Assembly (NCBI GenBank): GCA_949296355.1
Contig: CASFPS010000016.1
Location: forward strand, 1 to 56,039
Direction of reading: 5' to 3'
Length of the DNA stretch: 56,039 nt
Source of the DNA: an uncultured bacterium
GTDB taxonomy: Bacteria; Cyanobacteriota; Vampirovibrionia; Gastranaerophilales; Gastranaerophilaceae
Positions 7,315 through 16,011 of the stretch are shown one piece after another; position 1 is the stretch's first letter, and each line of letters begins with the position of its first letter. Both the position numbers and the translations under genes were made by a program. The notes below the pieces were generated by a model, which ran no database searches, was not told where the DNA came from, and saw only the letters and a program-made list of their open reading frames with translations.

Positions 7315-8622
7315 ATGAAAATATGTGTTATAGGAACAGGTTACGTTGGTCTGGTTGCCGGTACTTGTCTTGCGGATATGGGAAATAATGTTATTTGTGT
7401 TGATAATAACGAAGAGAAATTAAAGTTATTGGAACAAGGTATTATTCCTATATATGAACCCGGTCTGGAAGAGCTTGTTAAATCAAATACAGCAGAAAAA
7501 CGTCTTGAATTTTCATCAGACTTAGCCGAAGCTGTAAAGAAATCAGAAGTATGCTTTATAGCAGTAGGTACTCCGCAGCGAGAGGACGGCTCGGCAGATT
7601 TGAGTTATGTTTTTGAAGTAGCAGAAGAGATTGCAAGAGCAATGAACGGATATAAAGTTATTGTAGACAAATCCACTGTTCCGGTCGGCACGGCAGAAAA
7701 AGTAACAGAAATAATCCGTAAGAATACAACGTATGATTTTGATGTGGTTTCAAACCCTGAATTTTTGAAACAGGGTAACGCAGTTGATGACTTTTTGCTT
7801 CCGGACAGGGTTGTAATCGGTTCAAATTCAGCCAGAGCAACTGCAATTATGCAGGAAATTTATTCTCCTTACCTTAGAACCGCTAACAGAATTGTTATAA
7901 TGGATGTAAAATCAGCCGAGATGACAAAATATGCTGCCAATTCTTTTCTTGCAACAAAAATTTCTTTTATGAATGAAATAGCAGCACTTTGTGAAAAGGT
8001 AGGCGCAAATGCAGAGATGGTAAGAATAGGCATGGCAACTGACGGAAGAATAGGAAATAAATTTTTGTTTCCCGGAGTCGGATATGGCGGAAGCTGCTTC
8101 CCTAAAGATGTAAAAGCATTGATTCAAACAGGCAGCGAGCATGGTTGTGAAATGATGATTGTAGAAGCTGTAGATAAGGTAAATAAGAGGCAGAAAGCTA
8201 ATTTTGTCAAAAAGATTACAAAAAGATTCGGGGAAAACCTTAACGGAAAAGCATTTGCTCTTTGGGGACTGGCGTTTAAGCCTAAAACGAATGACATGAG
8301 AGAGGCTCCTTCTATATATATTGTAGAAGAACTTTTAAAGCGCGGTGCAAAAGTTGTCGGATATGATCCTAAGGCAATGGATACTGCAAAGACAATTTTT
8401 GGCGGCAGAATAGAGTATGCAAAAAATTCTTATGAAGCGCTTAGAGGAGCTGATGCAATGCTTCTGCTTACCGAGTGGAATGAATTCAGACGTCCGGATT
8501 ATGATAAGATGGGAAATTTATTGAGGCAAAAAATAATCTTTGACGGCAGAAACCAGTATGACAGAACCAAGTTGGAGTCAAAAGGCTTTGAGTACCATAA
8601 TATAGGTGAGAAGGAAGAATAA
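7315..8622 (+). CDS. ugd: UDP-glucose 6-dehydrogenase
   Basis: The enzyme oxidises UDP-glucose twice with NAD to UDP-glucuronate, a precursor for capsule or LPS sugars. Motifs: the N-terminal Rossmann KICVIGTGYVGLVAG, VDKSTVPVGT, SNPEFLKQGNAVDDF, the catalytic Cys in GVGYGGSCFPKDV and the C-terminal GLAFKPKTNDMREAPS. Length is 435 residues, standard for the family. I chose ATG 7315 over GTG 7306 because GAGGGTGGG then acts as the ribosome site and the protein starts MKICVIG as in relatives. It is a single gene followed by tRNA-Ser. Confidence 0.96.
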   Translation: MKICVIGTGYVGLVAGTCLADMGNNVICVDNNEEKLKLLEQGIIPIYEPGLEELVKSNTAEKRLEFSSDLAEAVKKSEVCFIAVGTPQREDGSADLSYVFEVAEEIARAMNGYKVIVDKSTVPVGTAEKVTEIIRKNTTYDFDVVSNPEFLKQGNAVDDFLLPDRVVIGSNSARATAIMQEIYSPYLRTANRIVIMDVKSAEMTKYAANSFLATKISFMNEIAALCEKVGANAEMVRIGMATDGRIGNKFLFPGVGYGGSCFPKDVKALIQTGSEHGCEMMIVEAVDKVNKRQKANFVKKITKRFGENLNGKAFALWGLAFKPKTNDMREAPSIYIVEELLKRGAKVVGYDPKAMDTAKTIFGGRIEYAKNSYEALRGADAMLLLTEWNEFRRPDYDKMGNLLRQKIIFDGRNQYDRTKLESKGFEYHNIGEKEE

Positions 8623-8685
8623 GTATTTACAATAGAGTACGGTTCTAGTAGAATAAGAAAAGAATCTGCTCAGGCGAATAAGTAA

Positions 8686-8772
8686 AGAGGGGTGTCCGAG
8701 CGGTTTAAGGTGCAATCTTGGAAAGGTTGTGTAGGAGCAATTCTACCGTGGGTTCGAATCCCATCCCCTCTG
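8686..8772 (+). tRNA. tRNA-Ser (anticodon GGA)
   Basis: Acceptor arms AGAGGGG/CCCCTCT, discriminator G, the long variable arm expected of a class II tRNA (GTGTAGGAGCAATTCTACC), and GGTTCGAATCC in the T-arm. The anticodon loop TTGGAAA gives GGA. CCA is not encoded. Confidence 0.95.
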
Positions 8773-8805
8773 AAAAGCGGGCGGGCGCAAGCTTTGCCCG
8801 CTTTT
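8773..8805. terminator. bidirectional terminator between tRNA-Ser and the TolC-like gene
   Basis: The 10-bp stem AAAAGCGGGC/GCCCGCTTTT starts directly after the tRNA 3' end. It provides a T-tract on both strands, ending the tRNA (plus) and the efflux gene (minus). Confidence 0.8.
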
Positions 8806-8819
8806 GATTTGAATTTGAA

Positions 8820-10193
8820 TTACAGATTGTTATTTAAACTATACAAATCAACTCCGCCAAGTGCTTTGTAAAGTCCGATTGTTGAAATCAGCGTATTGAC
8901 CTTATTAGACACTTCTTCTTTACTTATCATCAAATAAGCTTCTTTCGCGTATAATACATCTAAATCACTTGCCGCGCCGATTGAATGTCTGTCATTCATA
9001 AGCGAAAAAGTCTGATTTTGGAGTTTTAAGCGCTCCGAGCTTTCGTTATAATTTTCTGACGCCTCGTTGTATGCAATAAGCCCGGTATTTATTTCCTTTA
9101 TTCCGTTAAGAATAGTCTTTTGATAACTATTTAGCGCTTCCTGATATTCAAACTTCTTTAATGTCAAAAGTGCAATCTTTCTTCCGCCCGAAAATAAATC
9201 CATTGACGGTAAAATTCCGGCATTAAAGAATTGAAACGCCGAATTAAACAGCGAGTCAAAATGGTAAGCGTTCAGACCAATTTGACCGAAAATAATAAAC
9301 TTTGGCAGAAATTCTCTTCTTGCAACTTTTATATCAAACCCGATACGTCTAATATTTGCTTCTTCCTGCAAAAAGTCCGGTCTTTTTGTTACGGCTTCTG
9401 TCGTAAATTTATCCGGAATACCGGTTAAAACAGAAATATTTTTATAACTTCCTCTTTCAATATTTCCGCCTGATTCTGAAAGATAAACAAGCAGGCTGTT
9501 TATTAGCGTATCTCTAGTTTTTATATTTTTGTTTCTTTCTTCACGCAGATTTGTAAGCATTCTCTCCTCAGCAAGGAGTTCGTTTATTGAACAAAGTCCG
9601 ATTCTGTATTTATCAGAAACTTTTGAAACTATGTCTTCCTGCGCTTTTATTAAATCTTCCTGAATTCTCAAAAATTCATCTGCTTTAATCAGGTTAAAAT
9701 AATCAGCCGCAAAATCGGAAGTCAGGGCAATATAAGTTGCGCGCTCTGCCTGCTTAACAATTTCAAGCTGCTCTTTTACGCTTTTTGTTTTTAGTCTGTT
9801 AGTACCCCATATATCAACTTCATAACCTGCAGTAAGCGGCAGATAATAGTTATATTGTGAATAGTTTGGTATCATCATGTTTCCGTACTGCTGGCGTGCG
9901 CCTCTTATATCCCTTGATAATTCGCCTGAAAACGATAATTGCGGCAGCTCGTTTGCAAATTGCATTTTTACGAGCTGTTCGTTTTCTTTAACTTTTAATG
10001 CGGCATTTTTCAGGTCATAATTCTTTTCATATAGTTTTAGAAGGTTATTGTTTAAATTTTCATCATTGAATTTTTTCCACCAGGTAAGATTCATGTATTC
10101 AATATTATTTTGAACATCATTCTGTTTTTTTGCAAAAGCCGGTGAAGTAAAGACTGTACATAATATTAAGGCTAATATAAAGACTTTTTTCAT
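8820..10193 (-). CDS. TolC/NodT-family outer-membrane efflux channel
   Basis: The 457-residue protein has a signal peptide (MKKVFILALILCTVFTSPAFA) and then the layout of RND/MFS outer-membrane factors. LTWWKKFNDENLNNNLLKLYEKN opens the mature part; two long helical repeats follow (VKENEQLVKMQFANELPQLSFSGELS and VARREFLPKFIIFGQIGLN), and the end is SIGAASDLDVLYAKEAYL. There is no lipobox. I chose the ATG at 10193 over one nine bases upstream, which lies too close to AAGGA to be used. It likely forms the channel for the EmrAB-type pump encoded about 1 kb away on the other strand. Its promoter may be the TATAATTATA region just upstream on the minus strand. Confidence 0.88.
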   Translation of the reverse strand: MKKVFILALILCTVFTSPAFAKKQNDVQNNIEYMNLTWWKKFNDENLNNNLLKLYEKNYDLKNAALKVKENEQLVKMQFANELPQLSFSGELSRDIRGARQQYGNMMIPNYSQYNYYLPLTAGYEVDIWGTNRLKTKSVKEQLEIVKQAERATYIALTSDFAADYFNLIKADEFLRIQEDLIKAQEDIVSKVSDKYRIGLCSINELLAEERMLTNLREERNKNIKTRDTLINSLLVYLSESGGNIERGSYKNISVLTGIPDKFTTEAVTKRPDFLQEEANIRRIGFDIKVARREFLPKFIIFGQIGLNAYHFDSLFNSAFQFFNAGILPSMDLFSGGRKIALLTLKKFEYQEALNSYQKTILNGIKEINTGLIAYNEASENYNESSERLKLQNQTFSLMNDRHSIGAASDLDVLYAKEAYLMISKEEVSNKVNTLISTIGLYKALGGVDLYSLNNNL

Positions 10194-10254
10194 AAAAACC
10201 ATCCTTAAAATTTCCTTGTGCTATAATTATATCACAAGGAATAAAAAAGTTTTT

Positions 10255-10274
10255 GTCGGGTTTCCGAACCCGAC
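10255..10274. repeat. short hairpin of a dispersed covarying family
   Basis: GTCGGG and CCCGAC enclose an 8-base loop; TTTTT precedes it, as at the sites near 20931 and 24152 in the complementary orientation. See the finding on the hairpin family. Confidence 0.6.
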
Positions 10275-10340
10275 CTACATTGAAAAAAGAAGATTTGATA
10301 TCTGAATAAAATATCGAGAGTGGTTGGGGCTGTACACCCC

Positions 10341-10818
10341 CTCACCCGAATTTCTAAATTCGCTTACGCTCATTAAGAAATTCTTCCCGTCTTGGATTAT
10401 TCGGGGTGTCGGAAAGTTCCCAGCTTTCCTCCACCTAACGGGCTAGGCAAAGCCGTCGCCCTACCGAAAATCCGCTCTCCCACAAGAGGGGAGAGGGGTA
10501 GGCGTTAATTGAGCGGCAGCGCGTGTTCATTCCCTAAGAGAGGGAAGCGGATTGCCGGCAGAGAGCGAAGGAGCTTTGCGGAAGCAAAGTCCGAAGGCTC
10601 GTTTATAGCCGGCAATCAAGCAGGTTATGAAGGGTGATAAAAAGGTTTGTGTATCAAGCGACCGATTGTCTGTCATTGCGAGGAGCGGGAGCGACGTGGC
10701 AATCCACACAATTATTGTCGTGTAAAACCCAAACTATAAACTTGACCCCTCTCCCGAATTTCTAAGCTCGCAAAATGCTCGCTAAGAAATTCTTCCCTCT
10801 CCCACAAAGGGGCGAGGG
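10341..10818. repeat. dispersed repeat field between the efflux genes
   Basis: Two copies of a repeat of about 50-70 bp (10341-10390 and 10745-10818) share CACCCGAATTTCTAA or CTCCCGAATTTCTAA, a variable middle, and TAAGAAATTCTTCCC. The GAATTTCT/AGAAATTC ends are inverted, so each copy can fold. Further copies lie at 16182-16255 and, reversed, at 41202-41276. A 'gtcattgcgaggagcg' element (10673-10708) of the kind scattered in many bacterial genomes also occurs, as at 41063, 41392 and 41490. No gene with a credible start is seen; open frames here are by-products of the repeats. Confidence 0.65.
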
Positions 10819-10827
10819 GACGTGCGC

Positions 10828-10904
10828 GCCCACCGGTAGTAGAGTCATCAGAGGATGGCAGGGCGTTAAAAAAATAACTGTAGAGGTATTATCAATGCCA
10901 TCCG
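10828..10904 (+). repeat. 77-bp direct repeat, copy 1
   Basis: It matches 11030-11106 at all but about two positions (from CCGGTAGTAGAGTCA to ATCAATGCCATCCG). A diverged, shorter copy lies between them at about 10930-10978. No coding sense. Confidence 0.8.
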
Positions 10905-11029
10905 TACAGAAATCAAAACGCCCGATGCAGCCCGCCGGTAGCAAAGTCAGCAGAGGGTGACAGGGAGTCAAAAAATAATAGAAGTTGGATGACTTATGTC
11001 ACCCGCTAAAAAACAAGACGCCAGATGCA

Positions 11030-11106
11030 GCCCGCCGGTAGTAGAGTCAGCAGAGGATGGCAGGGCGTTAAAAAAATAACTGTAGAGGTATTATCAATGC
11101 CATCCG
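11030..11106 (+). repeat. 77-bp direct repeat, copy 2
   Basis: Near-identical to 10828-10904. It ends 18 bases before the marR start codon, so the repeat forms the marR leader or overlaps its promoter. Confidence 0.8.
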
Positions 11107-11124
11107 ATAAGTAGAGTTAAAAAG

Positions 11125-11583
11125 ATGTATAGGGAATATTTAAAAGGAAGAATAGGTTCGTTAATATATATAACAGGTACGTTAATCCGCGGGTTTTCGA
11201 CCCAGACGTTTTGCGAGAAAAATTACGGGATTAGTCCGGATATGTACGTGATTTTGTATTTGCTGCTTGAAAACGAAGAAATTATGTACCAGAGACAGCT
11301 TGCGGAGATTATGTTTAAAGACAGAGCAAATATGTCGAGAATAATTGAGAATATGCGTAAGAAAGGGCTTCTGGAAAAAGTTCCGGAATCACACGGAAGA
11401 AAAATTTACAAACTTTTGGTGACGGAGAGGGGGAAAAAAATCTGGGAAACAGTTTTGCCTGTAGATAAGGATTTAAGAAGCACTATAACAAATGGTATTG
11501 ATGGAAAAGAGCTTGCAATAACATTTGCGACGCTTGAGAAGATGAATAAAAATATAAGAGATAAGGTTAAATTACAGATATAA
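11125..11583 (+). CDS. MarR-family transcriptional regulator
   Basis: The 152-residue protein has a winged helix-turn-helix typical of MarR: ILYLLLENEEIMYQRQLAEIMFKDRANMSRIIENMRKKGLLEKV for the DNA-binding helices, then a wing with RKIYKLLVTERGKKIW. Helices on both sides would make the dimer. MarR proteins usually repress the efflux operon they precede and are released by phenolic or drug ligands. Here the gene is followed after 11 bases by emrA and emrB, so autoregulation of this operon is the natural inference. The 77-bp repeat abuts its start. Confidence 0.88.
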   Translation: MYREYLKGRIGSLIYITGTLIRGFSTQTFCEKNYGISPDMYVILYLLLENEEIMYQRQLAEIMFKDRANMSRIIENMRKKGLLEKVPESHGRKIYKLLVTERGKKIWETVLPVDKDLRSTITNGIDGKELAITFATLEKMNKNIRDKVKLQI

Positions 11584-11594
11584 AGGAGAGGATT

Positions 11595-12578
11595 GTGGAA
11601 GAAGAAAAACATGATGACGGTATAATTGAACTGGAGGATGACCGTCCCGAGTATATGAAAAAAAGAGTGCTTGTTCCTGCTATAACGGGGCTTGTGTTTT
11701 TGATATGCGGTATATTTTACGGAATTCACACTATATATTATAAATCTACTGACGACGCTTTTATAGAAGGTCATGTAATAACGGTAGCGCCGAGGGTTTC
11801 AGGTCCTGTAATACATTTGAATATAGAAGATAATCAGGAGGTTAAGAAGGGGGATTTTCTTCTGGAGATCGACCCTAAAGATTATGAGGCAAAATTAAAA
11901 GAAACAAGAGCGAAGCTTGATGAAGCAAGGGCAGCACTTGTAAGCTCTGAGAATCAGGTTACAAAAACTTTGTCGGATTTAGAATTTGCACAGGCTGATT
12001 ATGATAGATATTCTAAGATGTATGACAAAGGAATTTCCTCAAAACAGGATTATGATGCGAGTTTGAATAAACTTACAGCTGCAGAATCAAACAGCAGGTC
12101 TGCAAAAGCTAAATATGATGAGATTAACGCTTCAATAAAAAGATTGGAAGCGGAAGTTGAACAGGACGAATTAAATCTTTCTTATACAAAGATATATGCG
12201 GTTCAGGACGGGAAAATAACAAACCGTACAGTTGAGCAGGGAAATTATGTTCAGGTAGCGCAGCCGATGTTTGCTATTGTTCCGGAGAAAATGTGGATAG
12301 TTGCAAACTTCAAAGAAACCCAGCTTGCTAATATGAAAAAAGGGCAGCCGGTTAAGATAAAGATTGATACCTTTGGCGGAAAGAAGTTTAAGGGCGAAGT
12401 TGACAGTATTCAGCGCTCGACCGGTGCAAGGGCAAGTCTTTTTCCGCCTGAAAATGCTGTCGGAAGTTATGTAAAAATTGTCCAGAGAGTTCCGGTTAAG
12501 ATTGTATTTACGGAAGATATTTCAGACTACAATATTGTTCCGGGAATGTCAGTAGTTCCGGAGGTTAAGGTCAAGTAA
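11595..12578 (+). CDS. emrA: EmrA-like membrane fusion (periplasmic adaptor) protein
   Basis: The 327-residue HlyD-family adaptor has a cytosolic N-terminus, one transmembrane helix at about 22-45 (VLVPAITGLVFLICGIFYG), a barrel-sandwich half (TDDAFIEGHVITVAPRVSGPV), a coiled-coil hairpin at about 95-200, and the second half with VEQGNYVQVAQPMFAIVP. It starts with GTG, chosen because AAGGAGAGG stands seven bases upstream. It bridges the inner-membrane pump EmrB to a TolC-type channel. Its stop overlaps the emrB start by one base (TAATG). Confidence 0.9.
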   Translation: MEEEKHDDGIIELEDDRPEYMKKRVLVPAITGLVFLICGIFYGIHTIYYKSTDDAFIEGHVITVAPRVSGPVIHLNIEDNQEVKKGDFLLEIDPKDYEAKLKETRAKLDEARAALVSSENQVTKTLSDLEFAQADYDRYSKMYDKGISSKQDYDASLNKLTAAESNSRSAKAKYDEINASIKRLEAEVEQDELNLSYTKIYAVQDGKITNRTVEQGNYVQVAQPMFAIVPEKMWIVANFKETQLANMKKGQPVKIKIDTFGGKKFKGEVDSIQRSTGARASLFPPENAVGSYVKIVQRVPVKIVFTEDISDYNIVPGMSVVPEVKVK

Positions 12579-14149
12579 TGGCAAAGGTCGTTTATAAACA
12601 CAAACCTGCGCCGTTGTGGCTGGTTGCGCTTTCAATACTTTTACCGACGTCGTTTTCCTGCCTTGCGACATCCGCTACTAACGTTGCAATTCCGCATATT
12701 TCAGGGTACTTCGGTTCAACTATTGATGAAGCTAACTGGATTATAACATCCTATATGATTGCAAACGCCTGCCTGATACTTATGTCGGGATGGTTAGAGG
12801 GGCTGCTCGGCAGAAAGAATTTTTTAAAGATTTTTATAGCAATTTTTACACTCGGTTCTTTAATTTGTGCAATTGCACCTAATCTGAATTTGATGGTTCT
12901 GGGAAGGCTTATTCAGGGGATTGGCGGCGGACCTATGACGCCTGTTTCTCAGGCAATTCTGCTTGCGGCTTTTCCTCCGGAAAAGAAAGGTATTGCAATG
13001 AGCCTGTACGGGCTTGCAGTAATGGTTTTTGCAATTCTGGGTCCGACATTCGGCGGATTTATTGTTGATAATTCAGACTGGCAGTGGATTTATCTTGTAA
13101 ATATTCCGGTCGGAATACTTTCAATTTCAATGGTGCACGCTAATATTGAGGATACTCCAAAAACCCGAAAGGGCGGCAAAACCGATTTTCCCGGCATGAT
13201 ATCTCTTGTTTTATGGCTTCTTTCTATGCAGGTTGTATTGGATAAAGGTCAGCAGTATAACTGGTTTGACTGCGGATGGATTTGCTGGCTTTCAGGTTTT
13301 TCTGTATGCTCTCTTGTGTTTTTTATTATAAGAGAGTTGGAATCAAGCGCGCCTTTGATAAATTTAAGACTGTTTAAAGATCGGAACTTTCTTATAGGAA
13401 CAATTTTAAGCCCGTCTATTAATATGATTATGTTTTCAACTGTTGTTCTTGTTCCCCAATTTTTGCAGAATTTAATGGGATATACGGCAATCTTAAGCGG
13501 ATATGCTCTTGCACCGCGTATTATATCATGTGTTTTAATGATGATTTTTATCAATCCGCTTATGAAAATATTTGATAACAGAATTCTGATTGCAATCGGA
13601 TTTTTCATACTCGGAGCATCCCTTCTTTTCTTCCTTAATCTTAACCTCTCCGTACCTTTTATCTATATTGCTTTGCCTCAGGTATTAATGGGAGTCGGGG
13701 TAATAATGACGTTTATTCCGGTATCTGCTCTTGTACTCGGAACACTTCCGAAAGCAGAACTTACAAACGGGGCAAGCCTGCACAATCTATGTAAAGCAAC
13801 TATGACAGCGGTTATTGCCTCTGTTGCTTCGACTCTTGTTGCAAGGCATTCCCAGATGCATCAGGTGTATCTGGTAGAAAACCTTTCAAATTTCAATCTC
13901 GTATTCCAACAAAAGTTTTCAGGGCTTTTGCATACGTTTATGGCAAATTCTTCAAGCTCTTTTGCAACTATAAAGACAAATTCTTATATTTACAAATCCA
14001 TGCTCGTACAATCACGTTTGATGTCCTATGTTGACGCATTTTCAATTTTTGCACTTATATCATTTTTACTGATTCCGCTCGCATTCTTCTTTAGAACCGA
14101 CAGTGCAAAAAAAGTTACCCATAGAGATATAAAAAATATTCAGACATAG
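12578..14149 (+). CDS. emrB: EmrB-like MFS multidrug transporter (DHA2, 14 TM)
   Basis: The 523-residue protein is a drug:H+ antiporter of the DHA2 family. It opens PLWLVALSILLPTSFSCLATS, shows TNVAIPHISGYFG, the motif A loop GWLEGLLGRKNF, and the motif C-like GRLIQGIGGGPMTPVSQA, and has about 14 hydrophobic segments. Length is normal. It is coupled to emrA by a one-base overlap and would expel hydrophobic toxins (for a gut bacterium perhaps bile acids or phenolics, which is inference) through EmrA and a TolC channel. The gene stops just one base before the convergent YkgJ gene ends. Confidence 0.92.
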   Translation: MAKVVYKHKPAPLWLVALSILLPTSFSCLATSATNVAIPHISGYFGSTIDEANWIITSYMIANACLILMSGWLEGLLGRKNFLKIFIAIFTLGSLICAIAPNLNLMVLGRLIQGIGGGPMTPVSQAILLAAFPPEKKGIAMSLYGLAVMVFAILGPTFGGFIVDNSDWQWIYLVNIPVGILSISMVHANIEDTPKTRKGGKTDFPGMISLVLWLLSMQVVLDKGQQYNWFDCGWICWLSGFSVCSLVFFIIRELESSAPLINLRLFKDRNFLIGTILSPSINMIMFSTVVLVPQFLQNLMGYTAILSGYALAPRIISCVLMMIFINPLMKIFDNRILIAIGFFILGASLLFFLNLNLSVPFIYIALPQVLMGVGVIMTFIPVSALVLGTLPKAELTNGASLHNLCKATMTAVIASVASTLVARHSQMHQVYLVENLSNFNLVFQQKFSGLLHTFMANSSSSFATIKTNSYIYKSMLVQSRLMSYVDAFSIFALISFLLIPLAFFFRTDSAKKVTHRDIKNIQT

Positions 14150-14150
14150 A

Positions 14151-14759
14151 TTATTGAGGATTTTTGGCGTTTTCTAAATCCACAAACCACTCAATAAGCG
14201 GTTTTTTGTCTCCAAATTGGAAATTAAATCCTCTTTCAAAATCAGGGTCAGTTAAAAATTCATACCCGATATTAAAAGCAACCGGCTCTTCTTTAACGCC
14301 GAGTTTTTTGTATTTTTCTTCAGATATGGTGTTGCTGCCATCCTCCAGAACATTGGAATAATTAAGCCCCTGAAAGCAGCAGAAAGGAGCTTTAATCTTT
14401 CCGTCGCTTCCGACAAACGGCAGCCCGAAGGTGCGGCAGACAATTCCCCTGTAATCATAAACTGCACAAACGTCATTAACTAAAAACGGGCAGTCATAGA
14501 GAAACTTTTCTCCTTCAAACTTCTCTCTATCTTCCATGGCTGATTTTAAATTGTCTACAATAGCTTTTTTTGTCTCAACATCAAGTTTTAAAGTTCCGAG
14601 CATCAGGTATTCAAATTCAATCTGCGAATACGGAAACTGGGCATTTTTGCAGCATTTTGCACACCCTTTTTTGCAGAATATATAAGGTTTCTGGCTCTCA
14701 AAAAATTTATCAAATTTTTTGCTGAGAAAATTTAAATATGTAATATAGTTTTCTATCAT
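14151..14759 (-). CDS. YkgJ-family cysteine-cluster (zinc/iron-chelating) protein
   Basis: The 202-residue protein contains the UPF0153/YkgJ cysteine pattern: CKKGCAKCCKN near residues 28-38, CPFLVNDVCAVYDYRGIVCRTFG near 105-127 and APFCCFQG near 135-142. Such domains bind a metal or Fe-S centre; the biochemical role is unknown. It has no signal peptide. The gene is alone and convergent with emrB, with a single base between the two stops, so the pair lacks a separate terminator. Confidence 0.8.
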   Translation of the reverse strand: MIENYITYLNFLSKKFDKFFESQKPYIFCKKGCAKCCKNAQFPYSQIEFEYLMLGTLKLDVETKKAIVDNLKSAMEDREKFEGEKFLYDCPFLVNDVCAVYDYRGIVCRTFGLPFVGSDGKIKAPFCCFQGLNYSNVLEDGSNTISEEKYKKLGVKEEPVAFNIGYEFLTDPDFERGFNFQFGDKKPLIEWFVDLENAKNPQ

Positions 14760-14914
14760 TTTATTTAACCTTATTATATCCCAAACCTCTTAAATCTCAT
14801 ACTAAAGTTATAGTGATTTTGCAAAAAATAATCCTCCATTCTAATGATTTATTTTCTTTTTAATATTGTTAATCTATAAATGTAAAAGAGTCTGAGAATA
14901 TAGAAAGGAATCGT

Positions 14915-15583
14915 ATGAGAATTAACAATGTAGGGCTTACCCCAAATCAAAAATGCGCTAATCCGTTCAAAACATCTCGCAATTCAACAACAAATCCATT
15001 CCAAAACGTAAATTTTGAAGGGAATACTTTGCAATTTGCCGATGTTTTTGAAGGATTTCAGCCAAAGAACACAAGCAAATTAAAAATGATTACATCCTCA
15101 GTTGCAGGAAGCATGACAAAATTACGCAACAGTATTACAGAACCTATTGTTAACTTCGTTAAGAGAATCGGTGAAGGACTTTCAAACGCATGGACTTATG
15201 CAAAGAATAAGAATGTTTCAGACCTTGCCGGTGTAAAAGCTATCAATGATGTTATGAATACTGATATTGTTGATATTGGTAAGGGACTCTCAAACTCTAT
15301 ATCAGGTATTGGTAAAGGAATTTCTGAAACGCTTAACACTGATGTAATGGAAATCGGTAAGGGAATTGGTGAAAAAATGTCTTTCCTTAATACCGATGTT
15401 ACAGAGATCCCTGTATGTAAACAGATTGCTCCTGTATGTCAAGGTATTGGTGAAAAATTAAGCGCTTTAATGAGCAAAATTCATAAAAATAATAATAAAA
15501 TTACAAAAGATACTCCGGTAGAAGATTTAAAAGCAATGTGGGAAAATGAAATAAAACTTGCTGAAGAAAAGGAGGCTGCATAA
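14915..15583 (+). CDS. hypothetical protein with internal 'IGKGI' repeats, likely lineage-specific
   Basis: The 222-residue protein is not recognised. It starts MRINNVGLTPNQ with AAAGGAA upstream, followed by a polar Asn/Thr-rich N-terminus containing NVNFEGNTLQF. Residues about 105-180 repeat a unit: NTDIVDIGKGLSNSISGIGKG, NTDVMEIGKGIGEKMSF, NTDVTEIPVCK, CQGIGEKLSAL. The repeats suggest amphipathic helices. No signal peptide. It overlaps the next gene by one base (TAATG), so the two products are probably made in fixed ratio and may work together. Confidence 0.7.
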   Translation: MRINNVGLTPNQKCANPFKTSRNSTTNPFQNVNFEGNTLQFADVFEGFQPKNTSKLKMITSSVAGSMTKLRNSITEPIVNFVKRIGEGLSNAWTYAKNKNVSDLAGVKAINDVMNTDIVDIGKGLSNSISGIGKGISETLNTDVMEIGKGIGEKMSFLNTDVTEIPVCKQIAPVCQGIGEKLSALMSKIHKNNNKITKDTPVEDLKAMWENEIKLAEEKEAA

Positions 15584-15939
15584 TGAATAAAAATGTAGCA
15601 GAAATTATTGACGCTCTTGCAGCGCATCAGGATAACGCTTCTATTGAAGTATTGGAAGAATTGGGAACAAATTCTCCTGATAATGAAGTCAGAGAATACA
15701 CTTCACGTGCTCTTGTAAGAAAAAATGTTCACGACTCTTTAAAGATTGTGATAGTTAATCAAGGTAAAGGTATAAACGACCTTTCACCTGCAGTTGCTAT
15801 GAGCACAATTAATGAAATCCTTTCTCTTAAAGACAAATCAGAAGTCGTAAAAATTCTGGATGATACAATCAATATGCATTCTGATGAATCCGTAAGAGAA
15901 AATGCACGTTCAGTAAAATCATTACTGGCATTGAGCTAA
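15583..15939 (+). CDS. small helical, HEAT-like hypothetical protein
   Basis: The 118-residue protein is all-helical in appearance, with paired segments resembling HEAT/armadillo units: NASIEVLEELGTNSPDNEVREYTSRALVRKN and LKDKSEVVKILDDTINMHSDESVRENARSVKSLLAL. No catalytic motif is seen. It is translationally coupled to the preceding IGKGI-repeat protein and closes the unit ahead of a strong terminator. HEAT-like folds usually bind other proteins, so a partner or chaperone for the upstream product is plausible but unproven. Confidence 0.65.
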   Translation: MNKNVAEIIDALAAHQDNASIEVLEELGTNSPDNEVREYTSRALVRKNVHDSLKIVIVNQGKGINDLSPAVAMSTINEILSLKDKSEVVKILDDTINMHSDESVRENARSVKSLLALS

Positions 15940-15957
15940 TGGTTAATTAATAAAAGA

Positions 15958-15980
15958 AGCCGCCTTTAATAAAGGCGGCT
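15958..15980 (+). terminator. Rho-independent terminator
   Basis: A 10-bp stem AGCCGCCTTT/AAAGGCGGCT is followed by TTTTTATTTA, ending the 14915-15939 operon. Confidence 0.9.
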
Positions 15981-16011
15981 TTTTTATTTAGAATTTTTAC
16001 TGGAAGCTATA

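Noticed and set aside
6705-8622. Prophage or integrative element around the recombinase
   Set aside because: No structural, lysis or replication genes and no direct repeats flank it; neighbours are housekeeping genes.
10762-10971. Overlapping open frames on both strands in the repeat field
   Set aside because: They run through palindromic repeats, lack ribosome sites and have no protein-like composition.
14820-14914. Two-part HLR1/ATACTTTATA promoter upstream of 14915
   Set aside because: A CTATAAATGTAA segment is similar to the core, but no HLR1 repeat lies 30-45 bases upstream.
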